Source: DATJCV01 sp963707665 (GTDB taxonomy: Bacteria > Pseudomonadota > Gammaproteobacteria > Burkholderiales > Burkholderiaceae_D). From it: 64,000 nt of DNA. The position numbers and the translations under genes were made by a program. Below are positions 50,036 through 60,789 of this stretch, in pieces. The stretch spans positions 1 through 64,000 of the forward strand of contig CAVPQU010000003.1 of the NCBI GenBank assembly GCA_963707665.1. Reading direction: 5' to 3'. Position 1 is the first letter of the stretch; each line of letters starts with the position of its first letter. The notes under the pieces are model-generated. The model searched no databases and was not told the DNA's origin. It saw nothing but the letters and a program-made list of their open reading frames with translations.

Positions 50036-50584
50036 TCAGTGGCCGCTGGAATCGCCGCGCCGGCTGGCCTCGAACAGGAACCAGGTGCGGCGCTCGGTTT
50101 CATCGATCCAGACTTCGATCAGGCTGGCGCTCGCAATGTCATCGTGCTCGTCACAGACGCCATGCACCTCGCGCAGGGCGGCGGTGAGCGTCTTGTTGTC
50201 GTCGCACAGTTCGGCCAGCATGTCTTCCGGTTCGACATAGTCGGCGTCGTTGTCGAGGATGCGCTGGGTCCGCGCGATCTGGCCAATCGAGCGCAGCGTG
50301 GCGCCACCCAGCTTGCGGATGCGCTCGGCGATCGGATCGGTCATCGCGTACAACTGGGCGCCGTGCTCGTCGAGCAGCAAATGATAATCGCGAAAGTGCG
50401 GCCCGCTCATGTGCCAATGGAAATTCTTGGTCTTCAGGTACAGCGCGAACACGTCGGCCAGGATCGCATTCATGGCGCCGGTGATGTCCTTGGTGGCGGC
50501 GCTGCTCAGATCGGTCGGCGTCAGCAGCGGCGCCCGCTGTCTGCGCTTGATGTCCTGCTCGTTTTTCTCGGTGACTTTGGTCAT
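50036..50584 (-). CDS. dps: Dps-family ferritin-like DNA-protection protein, copy 2
   Basis: 182 residues and nearly identical to copy 1, with the same ferroxidase residues. Base identity starts about 15 bases before the ATG and ends within the last codons: copy 1 stops with TAA, copy 2 with TGA. The flanks outside this interval are largely unrelated. It is followed by the intact MFS gene, so the pair dps-MFS was probably the ancestral unit. Confidence 0.93.
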   Translation of the reverse strand: MTKVTEKNEQDIKRRQRAPLLTPTDLSSAATKDITGAMNAILADVFALYLKTKNFHWHMSGPHFRDYHLLLDEHGAQLYAMTDPIAERIRKLGGATLRSIGQIARTQRILDNDADYVEPEDMLAELCDDNKTLTAALREVHGVCDEHDDIASASLIEVWIDETERRTWFLFEASRRGDSSGH

Positions 50585-50667
50585 GACGATGCTCCTTCGC
50601 GATCAAGGAATTCTGGCTGAGACTGGAGACGCTGGAGAGGCATTCCAGGTTCCTTGGATGACGTTTA

Positions 50668-50694
50668 ATTCTAGTCCAACGCGATCGGCGGCAA
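50668..50694 (-). promoter_or_regulatory. Predicted promoter of dps copy 2
   Basis: Minus strand TTGCCG (50694-50689), 15-bp spacer, CTAGAAT with -10 TAGAAT at 50673-50668. Spacing and the TTGGACTAGAATWA block match the copy 1 promoter. Sigma-S use is inferred from the -13 C and from what is known of dps regulation. Confidence 0.45.
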
Positions 50695-50821
50695 ATGCGC
50701 AGGTGGGCGCTTTTGGCCAATTAATGCGCCTGCAGTTGAGCGCCGATAAAGTCAGCCATTCGGTCCGCCGTCCGCATGCCAATGCCGCTTGTCAATTTAT
50801 TCCGGAGCAACAGCGGCGGCG

Positions 50822-52342
50822 TCACAGCAGCCATTCGACCGGCAGCAGCGAGACCACCCACACCGCGAGCCGCCGCCAGGCGCTGGTGCCGGGTTCCCGA
50901 TCGTGCACCACTTCGCCGTCGGGCCCCTGCTCCACCCATTGCAGCGCGCCGTCCCGGCCCAAGCGCACTTCGTATGCGCTGCGGGGAACGATGTCGGCAA
51001 ATGTGTCGGCGATCGCCTGCGCCATGGCTGGGCTGTCGATCACGAAGCCCATCTCGGTGTTCAGCTGGGCCGAGCGTGGGTCGAAGTTGAACGAGCCGAC
51101 AAACACATGCGAACGATCGACCGAAAAGGTCTTGGCATGCAGGCTGGAGCCCGAACTTCCCAGCACACCGGCACGCTCCTTGTGGGCCGGCACGACAGCG
51201 GCGCGCTTCATCTCGAACAGCTTGACGCCGGCTTCGAGCAAGGGCTTGCGGCGCTTGGCATAGCCGGCATGCACCGCGACGACATCGGTCGCTTCGAGCG
51301 AATTGGTGAGCACGGTGATCGCCACGCCCCGGCGCGCCAGCGCGGCGAAATATTCCACTCCGGCGGCGCCGGGCACGAAGTAGGGAGAAACCAGTTCCAG
51401 CTCCCGGGCCGGCATTTTCAGGATGCGCCGCAGGCGCGCCACCAGCAGTTCGTCCTGAGCCGCGCGCCCCAGGCCCTTGGCCGGATCGTCGCTGACCATC
51501 GTGGTGGCCGCCCATTCGAACGGCAGCCGATGCGCCAGCAGGTCGCGCACGAAAGGCTGGTCGGCCAGCGCGTCGATGTATGCGCGCGCCGCAGGGTCGC
51601 CTGCAATGCGCGAGGCGGCGGCTCGCCAAGGCCGGAGATGGCCGCCGGCTCGACCGCCGGCAGCACGCGCTGCGCCGGATAGGAAGAACGCGCTGTTCCA
51701 GTAAGTCTCGAAATCCTCGCGACACGTCTTTGACTACCGGCCCGATGGCCAGCACATCGAGATCGACGAACAGCACATCCTGCCCGGCGTCGAAGTATTC
51801 ATCGCCGACGTTGCGGCCGCCAATGATGGTGACCTGATCGTCGGCGGTGAACGACTTGTTGTGCATGCGCCGATTGAGCCGCGCGAAGTCGGTGAGATAG
51901 CCGAGCGCGCGCCAGCGCCGCATCCTGAACGGATTGAACAGCCGCACCTCGATGTTGGGATGGGCATCCAGGGCGGCCAGCACGCTATCCAGGCCGCCGG
52001 TGTTGTTGTCGTCCAGCAGAAGCCGCACCCGCACGCCGCGATCGGCGGCCCGCGCGCACCGCCTCGAACAGCAAGGTGCCCGACATGTCGCGGTGCCAGA
52101 TGTAGTACTGCACGTCGAGCGTGCGCTCGGCCGCATCCGCCAGCAGTGCGCGCGCGGCAAAGGCGGCGCGGCCGTCGCGCAGCGCCACCACGCCGGAGAC
52201 GCCGGGATGGGCCTGCACCAGCGGCGCCACCGATTTGCCGAGCCGCGTGTCGGCGCCATTCCGGCACGATCGTCGATACGGGGCGGCCGTCCGGCATCGA
52301 CACCGGCAGTTGGCTACCAGCCGGTAGCAGCGCAGCACTCAT
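50822..52342 (-). CDS. clsC: Phospholipase D-like protein, cardiolipin synthase C type (about five frame breaks)
   Basis: Likely makes cardiolipin from two phospholipids at the membrane. ATG 52342. The first HKD motif is RRMHNKSFTADDQVTIIGGR and the second SSLHAKTFSVDRSHVFVGSF, each with HxKx4D. The mid segment ELELVSPYFVPGAAGVEYFA is typical. The frame breaks near 52262, 52050, 51717, 51680 and 51605-51640. The first four are each repaired by removing one base, for example restoring NGADTRLGKSVA. Corrected length is about 500 residues, normal for ClsC/YmdC. The cluster of breaks may be sequence error, but real decay of a non-essential gene is possible here. Confidence 0.8.
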
Positions 52343-52620
52343 GACGATCGTTACGCATCGAAAAGAGAAATTGGGCAGCTTCACAAGGTTCACCATCCGT
52401 ACGCGGCATCCGCTGCGGTCGATGCAGACCTGGCTGGATTGGCGCAGCGTCGCGGTGGCGGAGTTGATTTGTCACGGCGCAAGCCGCCGCTGGTGCTGAA
52501 AGAGGAAAATGGTACTCCGTTGTTCCATCGGAACATGGTAGGCCTGAACCGGCCTTCCAGCAAGCGGCGCCAGGCGCCGGAATGCCGGTGACAAGCGCAA
52601 ACAATCAGTACACGCTTCCC

Positions 52621-53719
52621 ATGACGAATTCCACCGATTCCGGAAAATCCTTTTCGTGGCGGCGCGCGCTACGCGACCTGTTCACGCTGAACGAAGGACC
52701 GTGGCGCTGGTCGGTCGGGATTCAAGCGGCCATCGCATCCGGTTTGCCGATGGCTGTTGTTCACACTGGCCGGCTACCAGTCGCTCGGCTTGCTGGCGAC
52801 GCTTGGCTCGTTTACCGCACTGTATTGCGCGAGCTTGCGCCGCATCGACCGACTGCAGGCATTACCGCTGGTCGGCGCCGGTTTCGTGCTGGCGTCCGCG
52901 CTGGGAGCGCTGTGCTCGGGCAACGCCTGGCTGGCCGCCATGTGCCTGATCGTGGTCACCGTGCTGGCGTGCCTGATTACGCTTGGCTTTCGGCTCGGGC
53001 CGCCAGGGCCGATGATGTTCGTGCTGGTGGCCGGCATCAGTTCGCACCTGGCGGCTCCCGGTAATACCGGCACGCCGGCGATCCAGGCTTTCCTGATTCC
53101 GCTGCTGGTGGCGGCCGGCGCACTCAGCGCCTATCTGGTCGTGATCGCTCCGCTCGCGCTGCCCGCCGTGCGGCGGCGCGAAGGCAGCGCAAGCGGCCTG
53201 CGCAGCCTGTTTCCACGCATTCAGTTCGACCAGCAAACCGCCGTCATTGCGGTGCGGGTGGTGGCCGCAGTCGCCATCGCCAGTTTGTTGAGCCTGCCGC
53301 TGGGCATACACCGGACGTATTGGGTAGTGATGGTGGCAGGCGTGGTGCTGCAAGTCAGCCACAGCTTGCGCATCACTATGATTCGGGCTGCTCATCGCGT
53401 GCTGGGGTCGTTCCTGGGACTGGCGACGTTTGCTCTGGTGATGCTGGGTGCACCGACCGGCATCTGGCTGATCGTGGTGATCGCGCTGCTGCAATTCGCC
53501 GTCGAAGTGGTGGTCGTGCGCAATTACGCCCTGGGCCTGATCTTCATCACGCCGGTGGCGCTGACCATCACGGCGGCCGGGCAGGCCGGTGATTCGCTGG
53601 TGCTGATGAGCGACCGCATCATCGATACCGTGCTCGGCGCGGCGATCGCCATGGCCGTGCTCTGGATCAGCCAATGGATCCAGAATCACGGCGCGAATCG
53701 GACTCTACCGGGAAGCTAG
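52621..53719 (+). CDS. FUSC-family inner-membrane protein (one frame break)
   Basis: 365 residues after correction. MTNSTDSGKSFSWRRALRDL starts in one frame and reaches ASGLPMAV. One extra base near 52757 leads to FTLAGYQSLGLLATLGSFTA and the rest. Six N-terminal helices, a soluble segment near 185-200 (RREGSASGLRSLFPRIQFDQ) and a second helix block with GIHRTYWVVMVAGVVLQVSH, then RITMIRAAHRVLGSFLGLA, the FUSC core seen in aromatic acid exporters and YccS. Total length is 3n+1, as one insertion predicts. Confidence 0.82.
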
Positions 53720-53908
53720 ACATCCAAGCTCACACGATCCTGATCCAGGCACGAAAAAAACGAAAAATCACTGGCCGTTGCGGGCCGATTTTTATATTCT
53801 GTCGCCACTCATGAAAGTGCCATCCGCAATTCAAGACCGGTTCGACCAATCACCGGGCATGCCACGCGCGCCAGCCTCTCCTTTTCTTGCCAAAAACCAG
53901 ATTCCAGC

Positions 53909-54800
53909 ATGTCGATCGCCACCATTCTGTTCCCCGATTTTTCTCTGATCCTGCTAGGCTTTCTTCTGTTTCGCGTCGACCAACTGGGGCGCCGAGTTCT
54001 GGACCGGGCTCGAAAAACTGGTGTATTACGTCTTGTTTCCGGCGCTGTTGTTTTACGCCACAGCGCGCGCGCCGCTGGAATTCGCCACCACCGGCGATTT
54101 GCTGCTGGTGGCGCTGGCCACTACCTTTGGCGGCATCCTGCTCGGCTGGCTGGCCAAACCGCTGTTCAAGCCGGGGCCGATGATCTTCGAATCGGGCGTG
54201 CAAACCGCGTTTCGCTTCAACTCGTACATCGCGTTTGCGGTGGCGCAGCGTCTGGGCGGCGAACACGCCACCTCGCTGATGGCCCTGGTGGTCGGCTTCA
54301 CCGTCCCCTTATGCAACGCAGCGGCGGTGCATGCGCTGGTGCACAGGAGCGGCGGCCTGCTGAAGGGCTTGCTGCAAAACCCGCTGCTGCTGGCCACCTG
54401 CGCCGGCATCCTGTTCAATCTGGCCGGATTGCAGGTGCCGGAACTGGCCGGCGCGATCCTGGCACGGCTGGGCAATTCGTCGATCGCGCTCGGCCTGATC
54501 ATGGTCGGCGCCGGGCTGCGCCTGTCAGGGCTGCACGAAGCCAAGGGCATGAGTGCCTACTTCCTGGCCGTCAAGCTGCTGGCGCTGCCGGCGCTCGCCT
54601 ACGGCCTGGGACGCTGGGTCGGCCTCGCCGGCCTGCAGTTGCAGATCGCGGTGATGTTTTGCGCGTTGCCGACCGCTTCTTCCGCCTACGTGCTGGCCAC
54701 GCGCATGGGCGGCAACGGCCCGGTGGTGGCGTTCCTGATCTCGGGCGGCACTTTGCTGTCGGTGCTGACGCTGCCGTTCTGGCTGACACTGGTGCAGTAG
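53909..54800 (+). CDS. AEC-family (auxin efflux carrier-like) transporter (one frame break)
   Basis: 296 residues after correction, ten membrane helices. MSIATILFPDFSLILLGFLL runs to FRV. Removing one G near 53978 (in GTCGACC) restores TNWGAEFWTGLEKLVYYVLF and joins PALLFYATARAPLEF. GLIMVGAGLRLSGLHEAKGM and LPTASSAYVLATRMGGNGPV are the AEC family blocks. Substrates in bacteria are often malate or malonate; none is assigned here. Confidence 0.85.
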
Positions 54801-54819
54801 GCCGCCGGCCTGTTCCGCG

Positions 54820-55369
54820 TCAGTGCTGGGTGACGGTGCCGCGCCAGGCGCCGGTTTCGCGCCCGCGGCTTTCCAGCAATTCCTTGAAGCGCTTCAGCGT
54901 GCGCTTGGCCTGCATCCGCACCAGGCCGAGCGTGTCGCCGATCTTTTCGTCGACGCCGCGCGGCGTGTAATCCATCTGCAGCATGATGCGCGTCTTGCCG
55001 TCCGCAATCTTGTGGAAGGTCACCACGCCGGCGTTCTGCGCGCCGCTGACGCTGCGCCAGGCGATGCGCTGGTCGGGGATCTGCTCGGTGATTTCGGCAT
55101 CCCATTCCTGCTCCTTGCCGGCCACCTCGGCGCGCCAGTGCAGGTGGCGGTCGTCCAGTTGCCGCACCTCGCGCACGTTGTCCATGAATTTCGGAAAATC
55201 CTCGAACTGGGTCCACTGGTTGTAGGCGACTTCGACCGGCAGCTCGACCTCGATCGATTCTTCTACCGTGATCCGATTCCATGTCGGCACTGCGCGATTT
55301 GCGGTACTTCTTCGAAAGCAACACCCCGGCCGCCGCGACCGCGGCCACTGCGACGATTCGATTCAACAT
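54820..55369 (-). CDS. SRPBCC (cyclase/dehydrase-like) protein with N-terminal membrane anchor (one frame break)
   Basis: ATG 55369 gives MLNRIVAVAAVAAAGVLLSK followed by KYRKSRS, a membrane anchor. One extra base near 55285-55295 shifts to VPTWNRITVEESIEVELPVE and VAYNQWTQFEDFPKFMDNVR, the START/SRPBCC fold (Polyketide_cyc family), ending at 54820. Length is 3n+1. A helical tail (LGLVRMQAKRTLKRFKELLE) closes the pocket. Known relatives are annotated as membrane-associated stress or cyclase proteins without proven ligand. Confidence 0.8.
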
Positions 55370-55595
55370 GTAAGTTCCCTCCAGTCAAGTTCGCCGGCGA
55401 AAAAAGCAGGCCCGGAAAATCGGGACCATCGCCGACGGTAAGGGCGGCTGCGATGCCGCCGCCGTTGCGCCCACGCGCCACGCCGTTTGCGAAGACGTAG
55501 TAAGAAGAATGACCGCTGCCATTGGTATCTAGTTCACTTCGCACCGGCCCGAAAGACTGGCCATCTTTGCGCGGCGCTCCGTTCTTGCGCGTGAC

Positions 55596-55843
55596 ATGGA
55601 AGACACTTCTTCCCTCTTCGATTGCATCATCGGCGGCGGCCGGGCAGCTTGAGCGCCGCGATCTACCTGGCGCGCTTTCGCCGCTCGGTGCAACAGATCG
55701 ACAACGGCAACACCCGCGCGGCATTGATTCCGCTGTCGCGCAACTACCCCGGCTTTCCGCGCGGAATCGGCGGCGCCGAATTGCTGCAGCGACTGCGCGC
55801 GCAGGCAGTGCGCTGTAGCTGCAGACGACACAGTGCCATTTGA
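55596..55843 (+). pseudogene. Remnant of a thioredoxin-reductase-like FAD protein
   Basis: From ATG 55596 the reading is EDTSSLFDCIIGGG, then after a break near 55640 AGLSAAIYLARFRRSVQQID and NGNTRAALIPLSRNYPGFPR up to LLQRLRAQAV. That is the FAD-binding start of small NAD(P)/FAD-dependent oxidoreductases. The frame stops at 55843, with the CxxC, NAD-binding domain and C-terminus missing. The rest of the 527-base region between 55370 and 55896 shows nothing recognisable. Confidence 0.6.
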
Positions 55844-55896
55844 AAAAACGATGAGTAAGCCGAAAAACAAGCTGTATCTGGCGGTATGTGGCGGCC

Positions 55897-57009
55897 CTAT
55901 TTTTTACTACCTGCAGTATCTGGAACGGCCTGATGCTGTTCCAGCGCCCAGCGCACATGCTCGCGCACCATCTCCGACGGATGATCGGCGCGCTCCCGCA
56001 ACGCCGCCACAAGCTCCGGCGCCCCCTTCGAAATCCGCGCCGCATTTCCCAAGCCGACCGCCAGATTGCGCAGCCAGGCCAGATAGCCGATGCGGCGGAT
56101 CGGACTGCCTTCCAGCCTGCGCTTGAAGGTCTCTTCATCCCAGGCAAATAGTTCGACCAGCGTGGCGCGATCCAGCCCGTTGCGCACCGCGAAATCGGGC
56201 ACCACGGCGCGCTGCGCGAACTTGTTCCAGGGACAGGCCGTCTGGCAGTCGTCGCAGCCGTACACGCGATTGCCGATCAGCGACCGCAGCTCGAGCGGGA
56301 TGCTGTCCTTCAACTCGATGGTGAGGTAGGAAATGCAGCGCCTCGCATCCAGCCGGTAAGGTCCAAGGATGGCCTGGGTCGGACAGACATCGATGCAGGC
56401 GCTGCAGCTGCCGCAGTGGTTGCCGGTCGGCGCGTCCACCGGCAACGGCAGGTCGGTCAGGATTTCGCCGAGGAAGAACATCGAGCCGGCTTCGCGGTTC
56501 AACAGTAGCGTGTGCTTGCCGCGCCAGCCGAGGCCGGCCTTTTCCGCCAGCGCCACTTCCATCACCGGCGCCGAATCGGAAAATACGCGATAACCGAATT
56601 CCCCGACCGCGGCTTCGATCCGGGTTGCCAGCTGCTGCAGGCGCGAGCGCAACACCTTGTGATAGTCGCGACCGCGGGCGTAGACCGATACCGTGGCCGC
56701 CGTCGGCTGATCCAGCCGCGCCGTCTCGCGCGCGCGCCAGTCGGGCGCCGTCTCTTGCGGCAGATAATCGATGCGGGCGGCGATCACGCGCACCGTGCCC
56801 GGCACCAGTTCCGCCGGCCGTGCGCGCTTCATGCCGTGCGCTGCCATATAATCCATCTGGCCGTGATAACCCTGATCCAGCCACGCCTGCAGCCCGGCTT
56901 CGGCATGCGCCAGATCGATATCGGTAATGCGCACGTCGGCCAGTCCGAGTTCACGACCCCAGGCCTTGATCTCCAGCGCCAGTTGCGCCAGACGGGATTC
57001 AGAAATCAC
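55897..57009 (-). CDS. queG: Epoxyqueuosine reductase QueG
   Basis: Reduces epoxyqueuosine in tRNA to queuosine with cobalamin and two [4Fe-4S] clusters. 370 residues. LGWRGKHTLLLNREAGSMFF is a family block. The two cluster motifs are CGSCSACIDVCPTQAI and GCDDCQTACPWN. The C-terminal HEAT-like region (EGSPIRRIGYLAWLRNLAVG) follows. It is divergent from tsaE and functionally linked to GluQ at 10586. Confidence 0.95.
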   Translation of the reverse strand: MISESRLAQLALEIKAWGRELGLADVRITDIDLAHAEAGLQAWLDQGYHGQMDYMAAHGMKRARPAELVPGTVRVIAARIDYLPQETAPDWRARETARLDQPTAATVSVYARGRDYHKVLRSRLQQLATRIEAAVGEFGYRVFSDSAPVMEVALAEKAGLGWRGKHTLLLNREAGSMFFLGEILTDLPLPVDAPTGNHCGSCSACIDVCPTQAILGPYRLDARRCISYLTIELKDSIPLELRSLIGNRVYGCDDCQTACPWNKFAQRAVVPDFAVRNGLDRATLVELFAWDEETFKRRLEGSPIRRIGYLAWLRNLAVGLGNAARISKGAPELVAALRERADHPSEMVREHVRWALEQHQAVPDTAGSKK

Positions 57010-57102
57010 TTGAAGGCAATCGCAGTGTCACAGCAAACAAGCGCCACGCCGGCATCCAACGCGGCGGACGAGCAGGAAAATCCATCAGCGCCATTTTATT
57101 CG

Positions 57103-57588
57103 ATGCATCGTTTCCAGACCCGCCTGCAGGATGAAGCCGGCACCGCTGCCCTCGGCGCCGCGCTGGCGCGAGCGCTGTTGCCGGGCATGGCGCTCTACCT
57201 GCACGGCGACCTGGGCGCCGGCAAGACGGCGCTAACGCGCGCCCTGCTGCACGCAGCCGGCCACGCCGGCCACGTCAAGAGCCCGACCTATACGCTGGCC
57301 GAACCGTACCGCGTGAGCATCGATGGCCGCATGACCGACGTCATCCACTTCGATCTGTACCGCATGGCCGGCGCTGAAGAATTTCTGGACGCCGGTTTTC
57401 GCGAACACTTCAACCACACCAGCGTGTGCATCGTCGAATGGCCGGAAAATGGCGCCGGCGTGTTGCCGCCGGCCGATCTCGAGCTATCGCTGACGGTCTG
57501 CGGCCATGCGCGTGATGTAGAATTGCGGGCCTTGTCCGCCAAGGGTCTGCAATGCCTCGACCGCCTGAAATTCGCTCCCAACCTGTGA
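57103..57588 (+). CDS. tsaE: tRNA threonylcarbamoyladenosine biosynthesis ATPase TsaE
   Basis: 161 residues. P-loop LHGDLGAGKTALTRALLHAA, then VKSPTYTLAEPYRV, VIHFDLYRMAGAEEF and IVEWPENG are the TsaE/YjeE motifs. It drives the TsaBD complex that contains TsaD (31558). ATG 57103 gives the standard length; a GTG near 57027 would add about 25 low-complexity residues and is less likely. The 3' end overlaps amiC by 37 bases. Confidence 0.94.
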   Translation: MHRFQTRLQDEAGTAALGAALARALLPGMALYLHGDLGAGKTALTRALLHAAGHAGHVKSPTYTLAEPYRVSIDGRMTDVIHFDLYRMAGAEEFLDAGFREHFNHTSVCIVEWPENGAGVLPPADLELSLTVCGHARDVELRALSAKGLQCLDRLKFAPNL

Positions 57589-58866
57589 CGCCGCCCGATT
57601 CCAGGCGCCGCCGCACCGTGCTGCAAGCTGGCGGCACGCTGTTGCTCTCGGTGCTGGCGCCGTCGTCCGCGCAGCGCCGCGCAGATTCTCGCGGTACGCG
57701 TCTGGCCGGCCGAGGAATACACCCGCGTCACGCTGGAAAACGACAGCAATCTGAAGGTCAGCCATTTCACCATCCCCAACCCGGAACGGCTGGTGGTCGA
57801 TATCGAAGATCTCGACCTCAGTCCGACCCTGAAGGAGCTGGTCGCCAAGATTCAATCGAACGACCCCTACATTCGCCAGGTGCGGGTTGGCCAGAACCGT
57901 CCGGGCGTGGTGCGGCTGGTATTCGATCTCAAGGAAGAAATACGGCCGCAAGTATTCACGCTGGCGCCGGCCGGCCAGTACCAGCACCGCCTGGTGTTCG
58001 ACCTGTACCCGGTATATGAGCCCGACCCGATCGCCGAACTGATCAGGAAGGGCCAGTGGTCGGACGAAATGACGCAGCCGCCGCTGGCCGACAGCGGCCG
58101 CCAAGGCGCTCCGACCACCGTCGACCCGAAAGATGGCAAGCCACTGCCACAGACCACGCGCATGATCACGATCGCACTCGACCCCGGTCACGGCGGCGAA
58201 GATCCGGGCGCGATTGGCCGCGGCGGCAGCCGCGAAAAAGATGTGGTGCTGGCGATCGCCCACCGCCTGAAACGCAAGATCGAGGAACAACCCAACATGC
58301 GCGTGATGCTGACGCGCGACGCCGATTATTTCGTGCCGCTGCATGTACGGGTGCAAAAGGCGCGCAAGGTGCAGGCCGACCTGTTCGTTTCCATCCACGC
58401 CGATGCCTTTGTCGAACCGACCGCGCGCGGCGCCTCGGTCTTTGCGCTGTCAGAAAAAGGCGCCAGCTCGACCGCCGCACGCTGGCTGGCGCGCAAGGAA
58501 AATGCCGCCGACCTGATCGGCGGCGTCAATATTCAAACCAAGGACCGGCAGCTGGCGAGCGTGCTGCTGGACTTGTCGACCACCGCGCAAATCAGTGACA
58601 GCCTGAAGCTTGGCAAGGCCGTACTGAATGAAATCGGCGGCATCAATCGCCTGCACAAGGGAGCAGTAGAACAGGCCGGCTTCGCCGTGCTGAAAGCGCC
58701 CGACATTCCCAGCATCCTGATCGAGACCGCCTTCATTTCCAATCCGGAAGAAGAAGCCAAGCTGACCGACAACGCCTACCAGGAACAGATGGCGACCGCC
58801 ATCCTGAATGGCATCCGCAAGTATTTCGCCAAAAATCCGCCGCTGGCCAAAGGCCGCATGACCTGA
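57552..58866 (+). CDS. amiC: N-acetylmuramoyl-L-alanine amidase AmiC (one frame break)
   Basis: Splits peptidoglycan at the septum during daughter-cell separation. ATG 57552. The N-terminus has a twin-arginine-like signal (DSRRRRTVLQAGGTLLLSVL). One extra base near 57674 leads to AQILAVRVWPAEEYTRVTLE, the AMIN domain (SHFTIPNPERLVVDIEDLDL). The Amidase_3 catalytic domain follows with zinc ligands in IALDPGHGGEDPGA (His), GSREKDVVLAIAHRL (Glu), VSIHADAF (His) and the catalytic SILIETAFISNPEEE (Glu). Corrected length is 437 residues. It is co-directional with tsaE. Confidence 0.94.
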
Positions 58867-59104
58867 TGCACGATACCGGCGCAGCGCGCCGTTCGAAAAG
58901 TCGTGCATTCCCCTATAGTTTCGGAAAATGTTGCCGTTAAGCATTATTTGGATCCACCGGTCTCTTCGTCCGGCACCAAATCTTCGCGGTAGTAATTGAT
59001 ATCGGCTTCGATCCCTCATCCGTCCGCCTCACCCCGCGCTATCCAGCGCGGCGGCTGTAACAAAACGAAGCAACAAACTTTCACCTCGGAAATTGATGGG
59101 AAAC

Positions 59105-60761
59105 ATGAAAAACTTGAAAATCGGCATGCGCCTTGGGCTCGGCTTTGCGTCGCTATTGGCATTGATGGCGTTGATGAGTGTCATCGGAATCTGGCGTTTG
59201 CACGAAATCGGAGCGGCAACCCAAACGATGACTGAAAAAACCCTGGTGGAGGAACGGCTGGCTTCGGAACTGGTTCAGATCGCCAATATCAATAGCGTGC
59301 GCACGTTTGTGCTTGCCAAGACTTTGGAACCGGCTCTTGAAGAAGAGTATCTGGTCGAAATCAACAAAACCAACAAGGAAATCGCCGAAGTTCAAGGCCA
59401 GCTCGAAAAACGGGTGCAGGATGCAAAGGGCCGGCAGTTACTGGCCGATATCGAGGGCAAGCGCATCGCCTACCAGAAAGAGCGCGATGCCGTGCTGCAG
59501 CTCAAGGCCGATTACGAGTATTCCAATGCCAAGGCCAGGGTCGACTCCCACCTGGGCCCGGCTCTGCGGAATTATGTGGACAGCATCACGGCGCTGAAAG
59601 ACCACCAAAAGCAACTGATCAATCAGGCAGCGACCGCCGTCGACGAACATTTCCGCACCGGCCGGCTGCTGTTGACCGCGTTGGGCGCGTTCGCGCTCGC
59701 GCTCGGTGCCTTGCTGGCATGGACACTGACCCGCAGCATCATCAAGCCACTGCAGAACGCCGTCAGCCTGGCAAGCCAGGTCGCAGCCGGCAACCTGACT
59801 TCCCGCATCGAGATCAGCGGCAAGGACGAAACCGCCCAGCTTTTGCAAGCCCTGCAGGACATGAATGCCAGCCTGGCTTCGATCGTGGCCCGGGTACGGT
59901 CGGGCACCGACACCATCGCCACCGCCTCCGCCGAAATTGCCGCCGGCAACATGGACCTGTCTTCGCGCACCGAACAACAGGCCAGCTCGCTGGAAGAAAC
60001 CGCTTCCTCGATGGAGGAGCTGACTTCGACCGTCAAGCAGAACGCCGACAACGCCCGCCAGGCCAACCAGTTGGCGGCCTCAGCGTCCGCGGTCGCGCTG
60101 CAAGGCGGCGGCGTGGTGTCGCAAGTGGTGGAAACCATGGGCTCGATCAATCAATCGTCGAAAAAGATCGTCGACATCATCGGCGTCATCGACGGCATCG
60201 CCTTCCAGACCAACATCCTGGCACTTGAATGCGGCGGTGGAAGCGGCACGCGCCGGCGAACAGGGGCGAGGGTTTGCCGTGGTGGCGGCCGAAGTGCGCA
60301 ACCTGGCGCAGCGCTCGGCGGCAGCGGCCAAGGAAATCAAGGGCCTGATCGACGATTCGGTCGAGAAGGTCGAATGCGGCACACGGCTGGTAGATCAGGC
60401 CGGCACCACCATGGGCGAGATCGTCAGCAGCATCCAGCGGGTGACCGACATCATGGCCGAAATTACCGCCGCCAGCGAAGAACAGACATCGGGCATTGAG
60501 CAGGTCAACCAGGCTATCACGCAGATGGACCAGGTCACGCAGCAAAATGCGGCGCTGGTGGAGCAGGCCGCCGCCGCCGCCGCCAGCATGCAGGAGCAGG
60601 CGGCAACGCTGTCGCAAGTGGTCAGCGTATTCCAGGTGGCGGCAGCCGATGCCGCAGTCGTTTCATTGCCGGCCCGGCGCGAACCGGCACCGACACCGAC
60701 ACCGGCACCTGCGCCAGTGCCCCGTGCACCGTCCGGCTCGCAAGACTGGGAAGAGTTTTAG
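59105..60761 (+). CDS. Methyl-accepting chemotaxis protein (one frame break)
   Basis: 551 residues after correction. TM1 (MRLGLGFASLLALMALMSVI), a four-helix-bundle periplasmic domain of about 150 residues (4HB_MCP type), TM2 (LLLTALGAFALALGALLAWT), HAMP (RSIIKPLQNAVSLASQVAAG) and the signalling hairpin. One extra base near 60226 breaks the tip; the correct path is [20 protein letters not shown], then GRGFAVVAAEVRNLAQRSAA. The Pro/Ala/Thr-rich tail ends in QDWEEF, resembling the CheR/CheB-binding pentapeptide position. ATG 59105 gives the usual MKNLKIGMRLGL start; ATG 59096 would add three residues. No che genes adjoin. Confidence 0.92.
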
Positions 60762-60789
60762 ACGCGCTCAGTCGCCGGCACCTGCGCCG

